From: Paracoccaceae bacterium | GTDB lineage: Bacteria; Pseudomonadota; Alphaproteobacteria; Rhodobacterales; Rhodobacteraceae | DNA length: 64,000 bases | Assembly: GCA_024642725.1 (NCBI GenBank) | Contig: JAHEAO010000004.1 | Span: 1 to 64,000, forward strand | Direction of reading: 5' to 3' | Shown here: positions 17,142 through 29,445 of the stretch, in pieces | Numbering within the stretch: the stretch's first letter is position 1 | How the letters are laid out: every line of letters begins with the position of its first letter | Translations under genes and position numbers: made by a program | The notes under the pieces: generated by a model | Databases searched by the model: none | Told to the model about the DNA's origin: nothing | The model's input: only the letters and a program-made list of their open reading frames with translations

Positions 17142-18416
17142 TCAACTGTTTTCGCGAAGCACGTTGCCTGCAAGGTAGAGCGACCCGCAGATCAAGATGC
17201 GTGCATTGGGATCGATTGCAACGATGTCACGCACAGCGTCGATGACATTGTCGGAAGCCGTCGCATTCAGTCCCGCCTTGATTGCGGCGCCAAGGGTCTC
17301 GGCCGCAGTCAACGTATTCGCTTCGCCCGGTATCGACACCGCGTGGAGGCTGGTCGCAACCCCGGCAAGGGGTCTCAGGTAGCCACCGATATCCTTCGTG
17401 TTCAGCATTCCACAGATCAGATGCGTCGGGCGCGCCGGCAACCGGCCGAGCGCTTCGGCCAGCGCTTCGCCGGCGGCAGGATTGTGGCCACCGTCCAGCC
17501 AAAGCTCGGCTTGGCCCGCCGCCTCGACCAATGGCCCATGGCGCAGACGTTGCAGGCGCGCGGGCCAAAAGGCTTCTGTTACCGCGGCCGAACATTCCGC
17601 TTCGCCGAATCCCAGATGGCGCAGGGCGGCGATTGCCATACCAGCGTTCTGCACCTGGTGTCGGCCGATCAGCGTGGGCAATGGTAGATCGAGAAGCCCG
17701 GTTTCGTCCTGATAGACCATGCGACCGCGTTCCTCGGCGACATGCCAGTGCTGGCCGTGAACCAACAGGGGCGATCCGAGTCGCGCCGCCTTCGCCTCGA
17801 TGACCTCGAGTCCTTCTTCCTCTTGCGGGCCGACAATGCAGGGCACGCCGCGCTTCAGAATGCCGGCCTTTTCGCCCGCGATCTCGGCCAGTGTCTCACC
17901 CAGATATTGCTGATGATCGAGCGACACCGGCGCAATGATGGTCAGGGCCGGGCGTTCAACGACATTTGTCGCGTCCAGCCGCCCGCCAAGACCGACTTCC
18001 AGAAGGGTGTATTCCGCCGGGGTCCGCGCGAAGGCCAATAGGGCTGCGCAGGTGGTTATTTCGAAATAGGTGATATTCTGGCCGGAGTTCAGCCGTTCGC
18101 ATTCGTCCAGCACCGCTGCCAGCGCGTCTTCGGAAATCAATTCTCCGGCCAGCCGGATCCGTTCGTGGAAGCGCGCGAGATGCGGCGAGGTGTAGGCATG
18201 TACGCGTTTGCCGCCCGCCTCGAGCCCGGCGCGGATCATCGCCTGGGTCGACCCTTTGCCATTTGTCCCGGCAATGTGAATGACGGGGGGCAAGTCGCGC
18301 TCCGGATGGCCAAGTGCGGCGAGCAACCGCCAGACCCGATCCAGCGTCAGGTCGATGATCTTGGGGTGCAGCGACATCATCCGTTCAAGGATGACGTCCG
18401 ATGTCCGGGGGGTCAC
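17142..18416 (-). CDS. folC: Bifunctional folylpolyglutamate/dihydrofolate synthase
   Basis: FolC adds glutamate to dihydropteroate and then to folates. The 424-residue protein has the P-loop [16 protein letters not shown] (about residues 47-62), the HARFHERI-type folate loop ([20 protein letters not shown]), and the Mur-ligase-like [16 protein letters not shown] and [24 protein letters not shown]. It starts with GTG inside the accD 3' end (4-bp overlap) in the conserved accD-folC order, linking fatty-acid and folate synthesis genes in one transcript. Confidence 0.96.
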   Translation of the reverse strand: MTPRTSDVILERMMSLHPKIIDLTLDRVWRLLAALGHPERDLPPVIHIAGTNGKGSTQAMIRAGLEAGGKRVHAYTSPHLARFHERIRLAGELISEDALAAVLDECERLNSGQNITYFEITTCAALLAFARTPAEYTLLEVGLGGRLDATNVVERPALTIIAPVSLDHQQYLGETLAEIAGEKAGILKRGVPCIVGPQEEEGLEVIEAKAARLGSPLLVHGQHWHVAEERGRMVYQDETGLLDLPLPTLIGRHQVQNAGMAIAALRHLGFGEAECSAAVTEAFWPARLQRLRHGPLVEAAGQAELWLDGGHNPAAGEALAEALGRLPARPTHLICGMLNTKDIGGYLRPLAGVATSLHAVSIPGEANTLTAAETLGAAIKAGLNATASDNVIDAVRDIVAIDPNARILICGSLYLAGNVLRENS

Positions 18417-19354
18417 TTTTCGGCGCTCGGTTTTTCCGACTTCGGCTCAGGGGCCGGGGCCGCCTTTGCCTCTGCGGGCGGCGGCAGATCGCCTTTCACC
18501 GCCGGCGGTTTTCCAGTCAGCATCCGAACGATGGTGATCAGTTCATCGCGCAGCGCCTTTCGGTGTGTCACTCGGTCGAGCATCCCGTGATCCAGAAGGT
18601 ATTCGGCCCGCTGGAAGCCTTCGGGCAATTTCTCACGGATCGTCTGTTCGATGACGCGCGGTCCGGCAAAGCAGATCAATGCATTTGGTTCTGCGATATG
18701 CACGTCGCCCAGCATGGCGTAGCTGGCTGTCACGCCACCCGTCGTCGGATGCGTCAGCACCACGATATAGGGGAGCCCGGCTTCCTTCAGCATCTCGACC
18801 GCCACAGTCGACCGCGGCATCTGCATCAGCGACAGGATGCCTTCCTGCATGCGCGCGCCGCCCGCGGCAGAGAACAGGACCAGTGGTCGCTTGAGTTTCA
18901 CGGCACGCTCGGCGGCGGCGATGATCGCATTGCCCACATACATGCCCATCGACCCGCCCATGAAGGAAAAGTCCTGCGCGGCGGCGATGATCGGCGTTCG
19001 GCCGATTTCACCCTCGGCGACCAGCATCGCCTCTTTTTCACCTGTTTGCTTCTGGGCGGCTTTCATGCGATCGGGATATTTCTTCTGATCACGGAAATGC
19101 AGCGGGTCTGCAATAGGTGCTGGAACGGCAACTTCTCCGAAGATGCCGCCATCGAAGAGCGCGGCGAACCGGTCGCGCGGGGCAATCGCCATGTGGTGAT
19201 CGCAACTCGTGCAGACGTTCAGATTCTCGGCGAGTTCGCGGTGAAACAGCATGGTGCCACATTCGGGGCATTTCGACCACAGGTTCTCCGGCACCTCGCG
19301 GCGCGAAAACAGGGAGTTTATGGTCGGGCGAACATAGTTCGAAATCCAGTTCAT
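18413..19354 (-). CDS. accD: Acetyl-CoA carboxylase carboxyltransferase subunit beta
   Basis: AccD pairs with AccA to move the carboxyl group from carboxybiotin to acetyl-CoA, making malonyl-CoA. The N-terminal zinc ribbon is complete: C29, C32, C48 and C51 in [23 protein letters not shown]. The crotonase-like domain shows [20 protein letters not shown] and [13 protein letters not shown]. The last 30 residues are a Pro/Ala/Glu-rich tail. The gene is followed by folC and is 313 residues long, usual for the group. Confidence 0.97.
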   Translation of the reverse strand: MNWISNYVRPTINSLFSRREVPENLWSKCPECGTMLFHRELAENLNVCTSCDHHMAIAPRDRFAALFDGGIFGEVAVPAPIADPLHFRDQKKYPDRMKAAQKQTGEKEAMLVAEGEIGRTPIIAAAQDFSFMGGSMGMYVGNAIIAAAERAVKLKRPLVLFSAAGGARMQEGILSLMQMPRSTVAVEMLKEAGLPYIVVLTHPTTGGVTASYAMLGDVHIAEPNALICFAGPRVIEQTIREKLPEGFQRAEYLLDHGMLDRVTHRKALRDELITIVRMLTGKPPAVKGDLPPPAEAKAAPAPEPKSEKPSAEK

Positions 19355-19416
19355 CGCGCTTTGGCCTTAGTGGTCTGCATCTGCATTGAAATAAGCCGCG
19401 GGCACGGGAAATGCAA

Positions 19417-20301
19417 TCAACGCCTCAGCACCCGACGCAGGATCGCCCAGAGCAGAACCATGGTGACCAGGTCACCGAGGGAAAGCAGTGGCACCAGTTC
19501 GGTATCATCGAGCGAATAGGGGGTCCGAAAGAGCGCAAGCCCAGAGAGCGCACCATCGGTTGACAGGATCAGCATCGCGACAAAGTTGTTTGCGAAGTGA
19601 TAGCCCCAGCCAGCACCAATACTGCCCGTCGCCCGTGTCAGATCGGCTGCGACCAGCCCAAACCCCGCAGCGGCAATGACAACGATCCAGGCATTTGCCC
19701 CAGCGGTTGCAGGGCTGTAATGCAGCGCTCCGAAAAGCAGCGACGGCAGGAGCAACCAGATCAGCGGGGATCTAAACCGGGCCGCGAGCTGCTGCATGAG
19801 ATAGGCGCGGAAAACCAGTTCTTCGGCGAGCGTCTGAACCAGCAGCCCGCAAAGCGCGAGCGGCAGGAAAGTCAGCCATTGGCCGAAGGGAAGGTTGGGC
19901 AAAGCGTCAAATTGCAACGACCAGATCATCAGCAGAATTGAATAGGCCGCAAGGACCGTCACCGCCGCAATCACGAAATCACGCACGACACGCACAGCAG
20001 GGCCGAACAGCGATGCGACGGAACGTTTGTGTATCGCCAGAACAACGATCGCGGGCCCCAGCGCCATGCCGATGAAGCTTGCCATCAGGAGAAGCATCGC
20101 CGTCGGGGTGGATCCTTCGGCGACACGGTCCAGCCAGACGCCAATTCCTTCAGATCCGACCGCCAGCCAGACCAGACAGAACAGGACAGCAAGTCCCGCC
20201 AGGTAGACCAGCGCGATGAGAATCGAACCGACGATCAGCCGCCAGATCTGCGGACGCCTGCGCGCCGCATCAACGTAACGATCGAAAAATGGGTTGAACA
20301 T
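19417..20301 (-). CDS. CPBP-family intramembrane glutamic endopeptidase
   Basis: A 294-residue membrane protein with about eight hydrophobic segments. The CPBP/Abi motifs are present: EELVFRAYLMQQL (EExxxR), FGALHYSP (FxxxH) and GWGYHFANNFVAML (HxxxN). Family members are Rce1-like intramembrane proteases whose bacterial substrates are mostly unknown; some give bacteriocin self-immunity. ATG 20301 (MFNPFFDRYVD) follows an AGGCAGG stretch; a TTG at 20334 would add 11 residues. It diverges from ilvD. Confidence 0.85.
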   Translation of the reverse strand: MFNPFFDRYVDAARRRPQIWRLIVGSILIALVYLAGLAVLFCLVWLAVGSEGIGVWLDRVAEGSTPTAMLLLMASFIGMALGPAIVVLAIHKRSVASLFGPAVRVVRDFVIAAVTVLAAYSILLMIWSLQFDALPNLPFGQWLTFLPLALCGLLVQTLAEELVFRAYLMQQLAARFRSPLIWLLLPSLLFGALHYSPATAGANAWIVVIAAAGFGLVAADLTRATGSIGAGWGYHFANNFVAMLILSTDGALSGLALFRTPYSLDDTELVPLLSLGDLVTMVLLWAILRRVLRR

Positions 20302-20439
20302 GCCTGCCTGCTCGATGCTCGATTTTTGCCCCAACGATAGGAGGAATGCCCGGGCAGGGCAATCGCTGGCGCTCGGGCTTGTGAATCGGGTTTCAGCGCA
20401 CTATTCCGGGGGCAATCCGGATCAGCGAGGGGCTATCTT

Positions 20440-22173
20440 ATGAAAAACACGAAATTTGACAAATCCCGTTTGCCCAGCCGCCATGTGACCGACGGTCCCG
20501 CGCGCGCTCCGCACCGGTCCTATTACTATGCGATGGGCCTGAACGAGGATGAAATCGCCCAGCCCTTCGTCGGTGTGGCCACCTGCTGGAACGAAGCCGC
20601 GCCCTGCAACATCGCGCTGAACCGCCAGGCGCAAGCAGTCAAGCTCGGCGTCAAGGCCGCCGGTGGCACGCCCCGCGAATTCACGACTATTACCGTCACC
20701 GACGGTATCGCAATGGGGCATGAGGGCATGCGGTCCTCGCTGGCCTCGCGTGAAGCTATCGCGGACACCGTTGAATTGACGATGCGCGGCCATTGCTATG
20801 ACGCCATCGTCGGACTTGCCGGTTGCGACAAGTCGCTCCCGGGCATGATGATGGCGATGATCCGCCTGAACACGCCGTCGGTTTTCATCTACGGCGGTTC
20901 GATCCTTCCGGGGCGGCTCAACGGCAAGGATGTCACCGTTCAGGACGTGTTCGAAGCCGTTGGCAAGAACCAGGCCGGCAATATGTCGGAGGAAGAATTG
21001 ACGATTCTCGAACGTGTTGCCTGCCCATCTGCAGGGGCTTGCGGCGGCCAGTTCACGGCGAACACTATGGCCTGTGTGTCCGAGGCGATCGGCCTTGCGC
21101 TGCCCAATTCCTCGGGTGCCCCGGCGCCCTACGAATCCCGCGACCAGTATTCCGAAGCGTCCGGCATCGCGGTGATGAACCTGATCGAAAAGAACATTCG
21201 CGCCCGCGATATCGTCACGCTGAAGTCGCTGCAGAACGCGGCACGGGTCGTCGCCTGCACCGGCGGTTCGACCAATGCCGGTCTGCACCTGCCGGCGATG
21301 GCGCATGAGGCGGGCATTGAGTTTGACCTTGATGATGTCTGCGAGATCTTCCGCGACACACCTTATTTTGTCGATCTCAAGCCGGGCGGCGCTTATGTCG
21401 CCAAGGATCTTTACGAGGCGGGCGGTGTGCCGGTCGTGATGAAGGAACTTCGCAAGGCGGGTCTGATTCACGAAGACTGCATGACCGTCACCGGCCGCAG
21501 CATCGGCGAGGAAATCGACATGGTCGAACGCGAAGCCGACGGAAAGGTCATCTACCCGGTCACGTCCCCGATCACCAAGACCGGCGGCGTGGTCGGGCTG
21601 AAGGGCAATCTCGCCCCGGAAAGCGCCATTGTGAAGGTCGCAGGCATGTCCCCTGCGGAACAAGTCTTCACTGGTCCGGCACGTGTCTTCGAATGTGAAG
21701 AAGAAGCGTTCGAGGCGGTCAAGGCGCGCAGCTACAAGGAAGGCGAAGTCTTGGTCATCCGCAACGAGGGTCCCGCTGGCGGCCCGGGCATGCGTGAGAT
21801 GCTGGCCACGACCGCCGCTTTGTCGGGTCAGGGCATGGGCAAGAAGGTCGCGCTGATTACCGATGGGCGATTCTCGGGGGCCACGCGCGGCTTCTGTGTC
21901 GGCCATGTCGGACCCGAAGCCGCACAGGGCGGACCAATCGGCCTGCTCAAGGATGGCGATGTCATCACCATCGACGCGATCAAGGGCGAAATCTCTGTCG
22001 CGCTGTCCGATGCCGAACTGGCAGAGCGCAAGAAGGCCTGGAAAGGCCCACGCGAAACGCTTTATGCCAGCGGCGCGCTCTGGAAATACGCCCAGCTTGT
22101 CGGCCCGACCAACAAGGGCGCGGTCACTCATCCCGGAGCCAAAGCCGAACGCCATGTCTACATGGATCTCTAG
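20440..22173 (+). CDS. ilvD: Dihydroxy-acid dehydratase
   Basis: IlvD removes water from 2,3-dihydroxy acids in valine, leucine and isoleucine synthesis. The 577-residue protein carries the Fe-S cluster cysteines in [27 protein letters not shown] and [26 protein letters not shown], and the C-terminal [27 protein letters not shown]. The three-cysteine pattern is that of the IlvD/Edd family, and the GLALPNSS block fits IlvD rather than Edd. Its 3' end overlaps the following putative lipoprotein gene by 20 bp. A 577-residue ORF on the opposite strand is a shadow of codon bias. Confidence 0.97.
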   Translation: MKNTKFDKSRLPSRHVTDGPARAPHRSYYYAMGLNEDEIAQPFVGVATCWNEAAPCNIALNRQAQAVKLGVKAAGGTPREFTTITVTDGIAMGHEGMRSSLASREAIADTVELTMRGHCYDAIVGLAGCDKSLPGMMMAMIRLNTPSVFIYGGSILPGRLNGKDVTVQDVFEAVGKNQAGNMSEEELTILERVACPSAGACGGQFTANTMACVSEAIGLALPNSSGAPAPYESRDQYSEASGIAVMNLIEKNIRARDIVTLKSLQNAARVVACTGGSTNAGLHLPAMAHEAGIEFDLDDVCEIFRDTPYFVDLKPGGAYVAKDLYEAGGVPVVMKELRKAGLIHEDCMTVTGRSIGEEIDMVEREADGKVIYPVTSPITKTGGVVGLKGNLAPESAIVKVAGMSPAEQVFTGPARVFECEEEAFEAVKARSYKEGEVLVIRNEGPAGGPGMREMLATTAALSGQGMGKKVALITDGRFSGATRGFCVGHVGPEAAQGGPIGLLKDGDVITIDAIKGEISVALSDAELAERKKAWKGPRETLYASGALWKYAQLVGPTNKGAVTHPGAKAERHVYMDL

Positions 22174-22810
22174 GGCCGCTGCGGTTTCGATCCTTGTTGC
22201 GCTTCCGGGCTGTCTTGTCAGTCCGGAGGTAACGCGGCGCGCGCCCCAGAAGATTACCGTGGCCGATCGCAGCGTGATCGTCGCGGGGCCGCCGGGCTAT
22301 TGCATCGACACCGCTGCGACGCGGGATTCCACGACCGGCGCCTTTGTTCTGCTGGGCAGCTGCGCTTCCATAGCTGGCAACCCGAATGCACGGACCCCGA
22401 CAGCGCCGGCCCTTCTGACCGCGTCGATTTCCCCGGTCAGCCCGGCGCTCGCCACGGCCTCATCGACACAGCTTGAATCCTTCTTCCGCTCGGCGTCTGG
22501 CAGGGCGGCGCTGGCGCGTGACGGCCGGGCAGGCTCTGTCCGGATCCTGAAGATTCAGCAGCAGGGCGGCGCCTTGTATATAAAGGCGCGCGATATCAGT
22601 GCGAAATCCGATGGCGGTCTCGTGCGGGAGTACTGGCGTGGGATTTTCGACCTGGGCGACCGCCTTGTCACCGTTTCGGTGATCGGTTTCGCCGACCGCC
22701 CGCTGAGCGATCTGGCAAGTCTTGCGACGCTCGATGCTTTCGCGGCACGCATCCGCGCCGAAAACCACGGGATGCTTGCCAGCAGTACGAATCCGCGTTT
22801 GCCCGGATGA
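22154..22810 (+). CDS. Putative lipoprotein of unknown function
   Basis: A 218-residue protein starting [20 protein letters not shown]; the hydrophobic segment ending at C20 resembles a type II signal peptide, although Pro at -2 is unusual. The mature part has no motif I recognise; RSGYCID-like and [25 protein letters not shown] segments suggest a compact alpha/beta domain in the periplasm. The ATG at 22154 lies within the end of ilvD, so translation is probably coupled. It is followed 56 bp later by the DUF6478 gene on the same strand. Confidence 0.7.
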   Translation: MSTWISRAAAVSILVALPGCLVSPEVTRRAPQKITVADRSVIVAGPPGYCIDTAATRDSTTGAFVLLGSCASIAGNPNARTPTAPALLTASISPVSPALATASSTQLESFFRSASGRAALARDGRAGSVRILKIQQQGGALYIKARDISAKSDGGLVREYWRGIFDLGDRLVTVSVIGFADRPLSDLASLATLDAFAARIRAENHGMLASSTNPRLPG

Positions 22811-22866
22811 AACCTTTCCGTGCAAGATGGGCGAAGGCGGACCAATCGGCGGAGCCGGGATAAGCA

Positions 22867-23640
22867 ATGTCAGAGCGGATCAATAGTCTCCTCGACCGCG
22901 CTCTTCACAAGAGGGTGCTGCGACGCTGGTCGCAGATGGTTGACCGGGCCCGCACGGTCGATCTTGCGACGCTGCGGCGCATGCGCAGCCGCGCGCGCGA
23001 AATCAGACGCCGCGTGGATGAGGTCCTGCACATTGCCGATGCGCGCCTGACCTTGCCGCTGATCGGCACCAATGCCATCGTCAAGCCACTGCATTCTGAT
23101 TGGGCCTGGCGGCCGCAGATCTGGCGCGGCCCGGTAAGCCCTCCGGGCATTGCCGCGGTCGAGACCCGGCAGACGCTGGGCAGTGGCGTAACGGTGTTTC
23201 ACGATTGCCGCATATCAGAACTCACCTTCCGGCAGATTCGAAACAGCCGCGAAGAAGACCTTGCGCCTTTCGGCCTGAGGATGGACGTGTTCCGGTTTGA
23301 TGGCAGCTTCCTGTCGTTGGCGATAGACCTGCCGCCGGAAGCAGTCGCTGGCCTTCAGCGCCGGCACCTGATGCGCCTGACAATGGCGGTTGAAATGGAA
23401 CAGCCGTTGGAAATCTTTGCGCGGCTGAACGTCAAGCATGGTCCGAACACGGAACAGATCGTCCGGGAACTGCCGCTGAACGAAGGCGATGTGATGGTCG
23501 AGTTCGACCTCGCCTATACCAATATGAATGAAAAGCGAGTCGAACGGGCATGGATTGACCTGATCTTTGAAAGCCCAGAGATGAACCAGATCGTCCTGCG
23601 GGACGTGACATTGGCGCGCAGGCCGCGAGCAGAGGTTTAA
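22867..23640 (+). CDS. DUF6478-like protein
   Basis: The 257-residue protein has a basic helical N-terminus (RVLRRWSQMVDRARTVDLATLRRMRSRAREIRRRVDEVLHIADARL) and a beta-rich remainder with HSDWAWRPQIWRGPVSPPGIA and FGLRMDVFRFDGSFLSLAIDLP. This pattern is familiar from an uncharacterised family of Rhodobacterales (DUF6478). No signal peptide or catalytic motif is visible. The all-beta look suggests ligand binding rather than catalysis, which is an inference. It is followed after 11 bp by another unknown gene. Confidence 0.7.
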   Translation: MSERINSLLDRALHKRVLRRWSQMVDRARTVDLATLRRMRSRAREIRRRVDEVLHIADARLTLPLIGTNAIVKPLHSDWAWRPQIWRGPVSPPGIAAVETRQTLGSGVTVFHDCRISELTFRQIRNSREEDLAPFGLRMDVFRFDGSFLSLAIDLPPEAVAGLQRRHLMRLTMAVEMEQPLEIFARLNVKHGPNTEQIVRELPLNEGDVMVEFDLAYTNMNEKRVERAWIDLIFESPEMNQIVLRDVTLARRPRAEV

Positions 23641-23651
23641 AGGGGGCAGTC

Positions 23652-24029
23652 ATGTCAGATTTCACCGTCACCAAGACGCGCATCCATGCCGGGATATGGG
23701 AAGGACTGATCGTTGCCGCCGAAACCGGCAATGCCGATCCGAAGATCACCGTGACGCATCTGGAAAAGCCTTTGACGAGTTTCGCGGTCAGCAAAGACGC
23801 CGCTCCCGGTCGCTGGGCGCTGCGCATCGCCATCCCGCCAGAGCTTCTGTCGGACGGTGTGCAGGTCTTCGTGATCTCCGACAAGTCAACGGGCGAAAAG
23901 CTCGACAGCTTCTCCATTGTCACCGGCGAGCCGCTCGAAGATGATATTCGCGCCGAGGTCGAGTTGCTTCGCGCCGAACTTGACATGCTCAAGCGCGCCT
24001 TCCGCCGGCACTGCCTGGAAACCGCCTGA
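23652..24029 (+). CDS. Hypothetical protein with C-terminal helix
   Basis: A 125-residue protein with a predicted beta-rich first 95 residues (FTVTKTRIHAGIWEGLIVAA ... VQVFVISDKSTGEKLDSFSIVTG) and a C-terminal amphipathic or coiled-coil helix (EDDIRAEVELLRAELDMLKRAFRRHCLET). AGGGGG precedes the ATG. It follows the DUF6478 gene closely, and the two beta-rich proteins may work together. I do not recognise a family and give no function. Confidence 0.65.
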   Translation: MSDFTVTKTRIHAGIWEGLIVAAETGNADPKITVTHLEKPLTSFAVSKDAAPGRWALRIAIPPELLSDGVQVFVISDKSTGEKLDSFSIVTGEPLEDDIRAEVELLRAELDMLKRAFRRHCLETA

Positions 24030-26090
<2,061 letters not shown>

Positions 26091-26230
26091 CATATTGATA
26101 AATAATATTAAAATTTGAGGTGTTAATAGCAGGTTCATACTTCGGTTTCCCTGCCACGAACGTTCTCCATAAATCCCCAGTATTGTCCGCCGCACACCGT
26201 ATTCCTGCCTGAATTGGAAACGATACCTCT

Positions 26231-26248
26231 GTCTTGAGGGGCCAAGAC
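26231..26248. promoter_or_regulatory. Dyad just upstream of the LysR gene
   Basis: GTCTTG and CAAGAC form a perfect inverted repeat separated by AGGGGC, ending 14 bp before the ATG of the LysR regulator. It could be an operator or a leader hairpin. The preceding 26091-26230 is notably AT-rich (for instance around 26095-26115) and probably contains the promoter. Confidence 0.35.
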
Positions 26249-26262
26249 TACAGGTAACGCGT

Positions 26263-27168
26263 ATGGACAGACTAACTGAGATGGAGGCCTTTGCTACGGT
26301 CGTAGACCAAGGCGGCTTCACCGACGCGGCCAAGAAAATGGGAATTTCGAAATCTGCCGTTTCGAAACATGTTTCTTCTCTTGAGGCGCGCTTGGGGGCG
26401 CGGCTTTTGAATAGAACCACGCGGCGGGTCAGTCCCACGGAAATTGGCCTCGCATATTATGATCGCGCTCGGCGCGTTCTCAACGATGCCGGCGAAGCGG
26501 ATTCGCTTGTAACCTCGATGCAATCTGCACCATCGGGCTTGCTGCGGATCTCTGTCGCCACCGACTTCGGCGTCAATCACTTGTCGCCGATTCTGGGCGA
26601 GTTCCTGCAGGAATTTCCGGACATCACCATGAATATGGTGCTCAACAACCGTTATGTTGAACTGATTTCCGAAGGCTTCGACATGGCCATCCGGATCGGA
26701 GAGCTTGAAGACAGCACGCTGCGTGCCCGCAAGCTGACCGAGACGACAAAGCGGATGGTCGGATCGCCCGCTTATTTCCAAAAGCACGGCCGCCCTCAGA
26801 AAATCGACGATCTGAACGAACACAAGCTTTTGCATAATTCTACTCAGGCCAACAACGCTGTCTGGAAACTGACTGCCCCCTCAGGCGAAAAGCGTCAGGT
26901 CCGCACGGCAGGCTGGCTTACCGTGAATGACGGCCAATCTCAGCTCAATGCCGCCATCTCGGGCCTTGGGATCGCCTATCTCCCGTCATTCCTCTACGCT
27001 GACGCTCTTGCCAGCGGATTGGTAGAAGAAGCGATCCCAGAGTTGCCGATTGAAACTCAGGGCATCTATGCGGTCTACCCGCCGGGACGCTTCACTCAGC
27101 CGAAGGTGCGCGCCTTCATCGATTTCCTTGTGCAGGCCTTCGCCGACAAGGGGCCCGACGCCTGGTAA
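26263..27168 (+). CDS. LysR-family transcriptional regulator
   Basis: The 301-residue regulator has a LysR HTH at the N-terminus (MEAFATVVDQGGFTDAAKKMGISKSAVSKHVSSLEARLGARLLNRTTRRVSPTEIG) and an effector-binding domain of two alpha/beta lobes. The phrase LSPILGEFLQEFPDITMNMVLNNRYVELISEGFDMAIRIGELEDSTLRARKL places it in the large DmlR/AaeR-like subgroup. No target is obvious: fadH is upstream on the same strand and the gene downstream is convergent. Confidence 0.92.
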   Translation: MDRLTEMEAFATVVDQGGFTDAAKKMGISKSAVSKHVSSLEARLGARLLNRTTRRVSPTEIGLAYYDRARRVLNDAGEADSLVTSMQSAPSGLLRISVATDFGVNHLSPILGEFLQEFPDITMNMVLNNRYVELISEGFDMAIRIGELEDSTLRARKLTETTKRMVGSPAYFQKHGRPQKIDDLNEHKLLHNSTQANNAVWKLTAPSGEKRQVRTAGWLTVNDGQSQLNAAISGLGIAYLPSFLYADALASGLVEEAIPELPIETQGIYAVYPPGRFTQPKVRAFIDFLVQAFADKGPDAW

Positions 27169-27189
27169 CAGGGGCTAGGCTTCGAAAAT

Positions 27190-28134
27190 CTATTGGGTCG
27201 AGGTCAATATGACCTCGACCCTTCTGTTTTTATTGCGCCCGTCTTCGGTCTGGTTCGACCAGCGAGGCGCAAGAAAACCAACACCTTCCGCCACGATCTG
27301 CCGACTCGGAACCGAATAGGCTGTGACGAGCCGTTCCAGCACCGAGGCCGCGCGGCGCTGCGACAACGCGATGTTACCCGCAAGCGACCCCTGTGCATCG
27401 GTATGTCCGACAAGCGCAACGGTCTGGCCCGGATTGTCGAGCAGGAACTGTGCCAGCCGCGCCAGCGACGCATATCTACCCGCTTCAAGGTCCGACGAAC
27501 CTGTTGCGAAGCTCAGATCGTCGAGCGACAACCAGCCTTCTTCCAAGAGCGTTTCGATCATGTCGACGGGCGCGATTGCATCCGGTTCGCTGACCGAGCC
27601 ACCCGCTTGGGTGTCAACGGACGCAGGTTGACTGGCCGACGCGTCGTCAACAAAGTCCACCTGCACGAAACCGCCAGTGTTGCTGCGGCTGACAATCAGG
27701 TTCCGGTACTCATTGGTGCCAGGGCGCCAGGCAGAGAGAAATCGGAAATCTCCAAGATCGACATGCATCACGGGCTCTTCGACCAGATCGAGGGCGTAGC
27801 GGAAATCGTAGCCACCGCAATCGTCGTCTTTACAATCCAAGAGAATCTCGTAGCCCATTTCGGTCAACTGCCTGCGCAGCGGCGTCATGATCTGACTCGT
27901 CGACAGGCTTGACTCGCGCACCTTCCAGACTTGCGAATGCCGGGTTCCTTCCACGACCTCAAACGACACGGCGCCGTCCCGGAATGGGCCGACCGCAAAT
28001 TTCGATTCGGTTTGATCGGAAATGCGTTGTGCCACCATCAGCGCGCTGACGGGCATTTCCAGCGTCTCGGCCAGTGCCCCCATCGGACAAAGCCCGGCGA
28101 CGGTCAGGAAGAAGATGGCGCTTCGGCCCCTCAT
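27190..28134 (-). CDS. OmpA-family peptidoglycan-associated outer-membrane or periplasmic protein
   Basis: The 314-residue protein has a signal peptide (MRGRSAIFFLTVAGLCPMGALA) and an N-terminal domain of about 130 residues resembling DUF4892, with LRRQLTEMGYEILLDCKDDDCGGYDFRYAL. After a low-complexity linker comes an OmpA-like C-terminal domain (VALVGHTDAQGSLAGNIALSQRRAASVLERL and GRNKNRRVEVIL), which binds the diaminopimelate of peptidoglycan. Its ATG overlaps the stop of the preceding peroxidase-like gene by 4 bp, the last position of a four-gene operon. Confidence 0.88.
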   Translation of the reverse strand: MRGRSAIFFLTVAGLCPMGALAETLEMPVSALMVAQRISDQTESKFAVGPFRDGAVSFEVVEGTRHSQVWKVRESSLSTSQIMTPLRRQLTEMGYEILLDCKDDDCGGYDFRYALDLVEEPVMHVDLGDFRFLSAWRPGTNEYRNLIVSRSNTGGFVQVDFVDDASASQPASVDTQAGGSVSEPDAIAPVDMIETLLEEGWLSLDDLSFATGSSDLEAGRYASLARLAQFLLDNPGQTVALVGHTDAQGSLAGNIALSQRRAASVLERLVTAYSVPSRQIVAEGVGFLAPRWSNQTEDGRNKNRRVEVILTSTQ

Positions 28135-28706
28135 CGCGCCTGCGCGTGGTATTCGTCATTCGGACGCATATCTACGGCCGAGGCGACCCGGTTGGTCATG
28201 TTGAAGAAGGCCGCGACAGAGGCAATGTCGAAAATATCCCGGTCGCTGAATCCGACGTCGCGCAATAGATTGCGGTCGGCTTCCTCTATTCGGGCGCTCG
28301 ACTCCGTCAGTTTCGCCGCGAAATCCAACATCGCGCGCTGCCGTTCTTTCAGGGATGCGGCGCGGTAGTTCATCACCATAGCCTCGCCCAGGGCCGGATC
28401 GCCGGAAATCTGCCGGACGGCCGCGCCATGCGCAACCTGACAGTACCAGCACCGGTTGATCGAGCTGACGACAACTGCGATCATCTCGCGCTCCAGTTTG
28501 GTCAGGCCAGAGGCCCCCAGCATCAGATCGTTGTACATGGCGGTAAAGGCGTTCAGCTTGTCGACGTCAAAGGCGTAGGCGCGCAGCACGTTGGGCACGA
28601 GCCCCAATTTTTCCTGACAGATCTTGAAATACTTTTGCGTTTCTGGCGGCAAGGGATCGACCTGCGGCAGGTCAAGGGCGGTGGGCTTCTTGGGGTCTCG
28701 CGTCAT
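28131..28706 (-). CDS. AhpD-like carboxymuconolactone-decarboxylase-family peroxidase-related enzyme
   Basis: The 191-residue all-helical protein contains LEREMIAVVVSSINRCWYCQVAHGAAVR, the CxxC and His of AhpD-like alkylhydroperoxidases, and belongs to the uncharacterised peroxidase-related branch (PDVLRAYAFDVDKLNAFTAMYNDLMLG at the front). Such proteins use a cysteine pair to reduce peroxides. The substrate and partner reductant are unknown. It lies between a GNAT and an OmpA-family gene in one operon. Confidence 0.87.
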   Translation of the reverse strand: MTRDPKKPTALDLPQVDPLPPETQKYFKICQEKLGLVPNVLRAYAFDVDKLNAFTAMYNDLMLGASGLTKLEREMIAVVVSSINRCWYCQVAHGAAVRQISGDPALGEAMVMNYRAASLKERQRAMLDFAAKLTESSARIEEADRNLLRDVGFSDRDIFDIASVAAFFNMTNRVASAVDMRPNDEYHAQAR

Positions 28707-28716
28707 GCCGGGCCTC

Positions 28717-29445
28717 TTAGTCAGGGTTCTTTATGCGATAATGATACCGACCAACCGGCCTCATGCCCATGCGCGAATAAAGCGCATTGGCAGCGTCGTT
28801 GGCCGCGGTAACGATCAACGAAAGATGCCGGGCCCCGTTCTCCCCCGCCCAAAGCGCTGCCGCCCGCAGGATGTTCCTCGCAGCCCCCTGCCGGCGCGAC
28901 CTTTCTGCGACCTCAATCGCATGGATCATGGCGACATCCCCCGCGACTGCGACAAAGGCGCATCCTGCCGCCCGGTCCTCCTGCCGCGACAGAATCGCGG
29001 TCTTGGCGCCTTCAACCCTGCTCATGACATTGATGCGTCCTGGGCCGATGCCCCCCTGCGCCCAAAGCTCGGTCATGATCGCCAGCGGCGGCCAGATCGC
29101 AAATGTCGCGATCGGCGGCGGAGTTTCCAGCGTCAGCAGGTCAACCGCTGCCGTGTATTGCAAGACCGGGTCCTTGATCCTGTAGCCCCGCGCGTCCAGC
29201 TCCGCATCCAAGGCTTCGTCCCCGGCCCGTATCATGAACAGCCTCGGCTGACCGAGTTGGTCCATCGCCTGTTCCGCCTGCGAAATCGCCGATGCGGTGA
29301 ACTCGTCTTCCCGCGTTGCCGCGGAAACCCGCTGCCCGCCACCAAGACCTTCGCGGATCATCCATGGTCCGAAACGCCAGCGCCGGGCCGGCGGCCATGT
29401 CGCCTCTGTCACCGCATAAAGCTGCGCCGCATCGGGGGACGTCAC
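28717..29445 (-). CDS. GNAT-family N-acetyltransferase
   Basis: The 242-residue protein has a single C-terminal GNAT domain: VAMIHAIEVAERSRRQGAARNILRAAALWAGENGARHLSLIVTAANDAANALYSRMGMRPVGRYHYR, with the RRQGAA acetyl-CoA loop and the ALYSRMGM motif B. The N-terminal ~110 residues are less conserved. It starts with GTG overlapping the upstream cinA-like gene by 4 bp. The acceptor is unknown. Confidence 0.87.
   Translation of the reverse strand: MTSPDAAQLYAVTEATWPPARRWRFGPWMIREGLGGGQRVSAATREDEFTASAISQAEQAMDQLGQPRLFMIRAGDEALDAELDARGYRIKDPVLQYTAAVDLLTLETPPPIATFAIWPPLAIMTELWAQGGIGPGRINVMSRVEGAKTAILSRQEDRAAGCAFVAVAGDVAMIHAIEVAERSRRQGAARNILRAAALWAGENGARHLSLIVTAANDAANALYSRMGMRPVGRYHYRIKNPD

Noticed and set aside
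20422-22155. 577-residue ORF antisense to ilvD
   Set aside because: Exact antisense of a clear ilvD gene; the length comes from codon bias.
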